Source: JAEXNA01 sp050486105
GTDB taxonomy: Bacteria > Vulcanimicrobiota > Xenobia > Xenobiales > JADMJV01
NCBI GenBank assembly: GCA_050486105.1
Contig: JBJHCR010000327.1
Span: 1-7,034, forward strand
Direction of reading: 5' to 3'
DNA length: 7,034 bases
A model generated the notes under the pieces. The model was not told where the DNA came from. It did no database searches and saw only the letters and a list, made by a program, of their open reading frames with translations. Within the stretch, counting starts at the first letter, position 1, and each line of letters starts with the position of its first letter. Positions 5,283-7,034 of this stretch are shown piece after piece. The position numbers and the translations under genes are program-made.

Positions 5283-6841
5283 GACGGCACCTCCAACAGG
5301 GACCGGATCTGCCCAATCAACTCGCCGCGACCGGTGCTCGGTTTCCGCTGTATGCCCTGGACGGTCTTTCTCAGACGGCTCTCTTCGGCGACACTGAGGT
5401 CTTTAGCCGTCAAGACCACCACCGGGATGCGGGCGGTTTCAGGGGATTCCCGCAAACGGTCCAAGACCTCGAAACCGGTGAGGTCGGGCATCATCAGATC
5501 CAATACGATCACGTCCGGTGTTTCCAACTCCACCAACTCCAGGGCCTCTACGCCCCCGTAAGCCACCGACACTTGAAAGGGGGTGTCCGCTAAGTAAGAG
5601 CTGATGATCTGTATGGCCTTGGGGTCGTCGTCCACCAACAAGATTTGGGGAGAGGTGACCTTCCCTGTCCCCTGACAGAGGGGGCGGACGGTGTCCAAGA
5701 GTTTGTCGCGCCTCACCGGTTTGGAGAGGTAGCCGGCGGTGCCTAGGCCTCGGACCTCCTCGGGGGTCGAGCGGCCGGATACCACCAGCACGGGAATCAG
5801 AGACTCTTGCGTCTCGGAGAGCCTCTCCAAGAACTCGATCCCGTTCATGGTCGGCATCTGTATATCCAGCAGCACGAGGTCCGCCTTGGTGTTGCTCAGG
5901 ACTCTCAAGGCTTGCTCGCCGTCGGAGGCCTCCAGAACGGCAAATCCAGCGTCTTCCAGATAGAGCCGGTACAACTCTCTTTGGTTCGCTTCGTCTTCCA
6001 CGATGAGGATGGTCGACTCGCTCGAGGCTGATACCGGAGTGGAGGGTGGCATCAAGGGAGCTTCCTTGATTTTCCCTAGAGAGGGCCTTCTCAAGGCCTG
6101 GCTGACCGCTGCGAGCACCTGCTGCTGGTCGCATTCAGATTTCTCCAGCACCGCGGACACCGCCGGTTCCAAGGCTCTTCGTTCCTCCTGGCTCAGGGAC
6201 TTAGCGGTGAGGATCACCACCGGAACGGAGCGGTTTCTCGCCCCGGTGCGAACCACCCGGAGCACCTCGAACCCGCTGATTTCCGGCATCATCAGGTCCA
6301 GCACCACCAAGTCGATCTCTTCTCGGTCTAAAATGTCCAGGGCTTCTCGCCCACCGTAGGCCCGATGGACCGGGCAGTCGTGCTCTTCTAGAAGTCGGGC
6401 CACATGCTCCACCGCTCGCGGATCGTCGTCCACCACCAGCACCTTAGGAGGGTCGGAGGTCCGGCCGACTACGCCGGCCCGCTTCATAGCTTGCAGCAGT
6501 TGCCCGGGAGTCACCGGTTTTTCCAACAAAGCAGCAGCTCCCAATGTCTCCCCGCGCTCTTGCTCCACGAAGTTGCTGAGGATGAGAACAGGAATGTTCC
6601 TGTTGGTGGAATCATTCTTGAACCGCTCCAGGAGGTCCCAGCCGGATTCGGACTCCAAAAGGATGTCCAGGAGAATCAGGTCCGGGATGTGCCGCTCGAT
6701 GGCTGCCAAAGCTTGGGCACCGGTGCTTACGGTCTCGACCTCGAACCCGGCCGGGACCAGCCAACCTTTGAGGAGTTTTTGAACCTGGGTTTCGTCGTCG
6801 ACGAGCAGAACACCGAAAGCGGGGTAGAGGGTCTGGGTCAT
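5279..6841 (-). CDS. Four-receiver (REC-REC-REC-REC) response regulator protein
   Basis: The 520-residue product consists of four receiver domains in a row and no recognised output domain. REC1 (about 8-122) has D15/D16, D59, S89 and K108; REC2 (132-252) has D138/D139, D182, T212 and K234; REC3 (277-390) has E282/D283, D326, S355 and K374; REC4 (398-517) has D404/D405, D448, T478 and K500. All four keep the phosphorylation residues. REC2 and REC4 resemble each other closely (VDDDP, AYGG-EAL, VLDLMMP, GFEVL, LTAK), and REC1 resembles REC3 more loosely, so an A-B pair was probably duplicated. A linker at 255-274 separates the halves. I chose ATG 6839-6841, which gives MTQTLYPAFG directly before the first receiver; AGGAG lies 11 bases upstream. 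The open frame continues to the right edge, but that part overlaps the real kinase frame and is not coding. It is probably phosphorylated by the adjacent kinases. Confidence 0.93.
   Translation of the reverse strand: MTQTLYPAFGVLLVDDETQVQKLLKGWLVPAGFEVETVSTGAQALAAIERHIPDLILLDILLESESGWDLLERFKNDSTNRNIPVLILSNFVEQERGETLGAAALLEKPVTPGQLLQAMKRAGVVGRTSDPPKVLVVDDDPRAVEHVARLLEEHDCPVHRAYGGREALDILDREEIDLVVLDLMMPEISGFEVLRVVRTGARNRSVPVVILTAKSLSQEERRALEPAVSAVLEKSECDQQQVLAAVSQALRRPSLGKIKEAPLMPPSTPVSASSESTILIVEDEANQRELYRLYLEDAGFAVLEASDGEQALRVLSNTKADLVLLDIQMPTMNGIEFLERLSETQESLIPVLVVSGRSTPEEVRGLGTAGYLSKPVRRDKLLDTVRPLCQGTGKVTSPQILLVDDDPKAIQIISSYLADTPFQVSVAYGGVEALELVELETPDVIVLDLMMPDLTGFEVLDRLRESPETARIPVVVLTAKDLSVAEESRLRKTVQGIQRKPSTGRGELIGQIRSLLEVPS
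5289..5294 (-). promoter_or_regulatory. Ribosome binding site of the DivK-like regulator
   Basis: GGAGGT on the minus strand lies six bases before the GTG at 5280-5282. It fixes that codon as the start and lies within the coding end of the four-receiver gene. Confidence 0.75.
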
Positions 6842-7034
6842 GGCGTACCTGGCTCCTGTTCGCGGTTCGACGTTTCGCCGGCTGGTGCCACACCGGGCGT
6901 TGCGCGCTTCGCGGTCGGCAGCGCCAGGATCACCCGGGTGCCGTGGCCGGGTCGGGAGTCGAAGGTCAGGCTGCCCTGGTGCTCGCTGACGATACCGGCG
7001 GAGACGGAAAGGCCCAGCCCGGTGCCGCCGCATT
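6838..7034 (-). CDS. Histidine kinase, C-terminal end (partial)
   Basis: The minus-strand frame entering from the right edge gives 64 complete codons and a TGA at 6838-6840. The peptide contains GGTGLGLSVSAGIVSEHQG, the G2 box of the HATPase domain that closes over ATP, then FDSRPGHGTRVILALP, the last strand pair of that domain, and a disordered tail of about 25 residues rich in Pro, Ala and Glu. This is the end of a sensor histidine kinase with no receiver fused at its C-terminus. The rest of the gene lies beyond the window. Its TGA overlaps the ATG of the four-receiver gene (ATGA), so the two are probably translated together and the kinase is the natural phosphate donor for it. The sensory input is unknown. 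Confidence 0.88.
   Translation of the reverse strand, partial: CGGTGLGLSVSAGIVSEHQGSLTFDSRPGHGTRVILALPTAKRATPGVAPAGETSNREQEPGTP

Noticed and set aside
6842..7033. N-terminal extension of the four-receiver protein to the right edge
   Set aside because: The extension is Arg/Pro-rich and in the wrong frame; the overlapping frame encodes the end of a histidine kinase, and an ATG with a ribosome binding site lies at 6841.
1..7034. CRISPR array, tRNA or rRNA genes, transposase or IscB/TnpB nuclease gene
   Set aside because: I saw no spaced direct repeats, tRNA cloverleaf, rRNA motifs, or ORFs with HNH or RuvC motifs.

Overview
The window looks like a chromosomal segment from an environmental bacterium, probably Gram-negative, of moderate-to-high GC, with a large two-component signalling repertoire. 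The evidence is Shine-Dalgarno-type sites, GTG starts, four-base start/stop overlaps and hybrid histidine kinases. I cannot assign a phylum from the sequence alone.

Left part (1-2340): bases 3-122 read as the last 39 codons of a probable membrane protein. Its stop codon lies exactly on the edge of a 236-bp structured element (120-355). That element is closed by a near-perfect 24-bp inverted repeat and contains several strong internal hairpins plus a possible pseudoknot. I read it as a structured RNA resembling the HEARO / IscB omega-RNA class, standing alone without any IscB-type nuclease gene. Downstream on the plus strand is a 619-codon soluble FtsH-like protein (AAA+ ATPase plus M41 zinc peptidase, no membrane anchor). 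It ends at 2264. Convergent to it lies a truncated start of a pyruvate kinase gene (minus strand, 2509 down to about 2336). Homology stops abruptly about 70 bases past the end of the FtsH-like gene, which marks an old breakpoint.

Right part (2581-7034): a tightly packed minus-strand signalling operon, read from the right edge leftward. It contains the C-terminal end of a histidine kinase (6838-7034, gene runs out of the window), a 520-residue protein made of four receiver domains, a DivK-like single receiver, and a 775-residue hybrid kinase REC-PAS-HisKA-HATPase-REC-REC. All three junctions overlap by four bases (ATGA or GTGA), so translation is probably coupled. The cluster holds eight receiver domains and at least two kinase ATPase modules. 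No DNA-binding, HPt or enzymatic output domain is visible, so it looks like a phosphoryl-transfer network whose output is encoded elsewhere.

The most unusual items are the stand-alone structured RNA element and the place it occupies, the soluble FtsH-like protein with altered ATPase motifs, the amputated pyruvate kinase gene, and the receiver-only protein that appears to be a duplicated pair of receivers.
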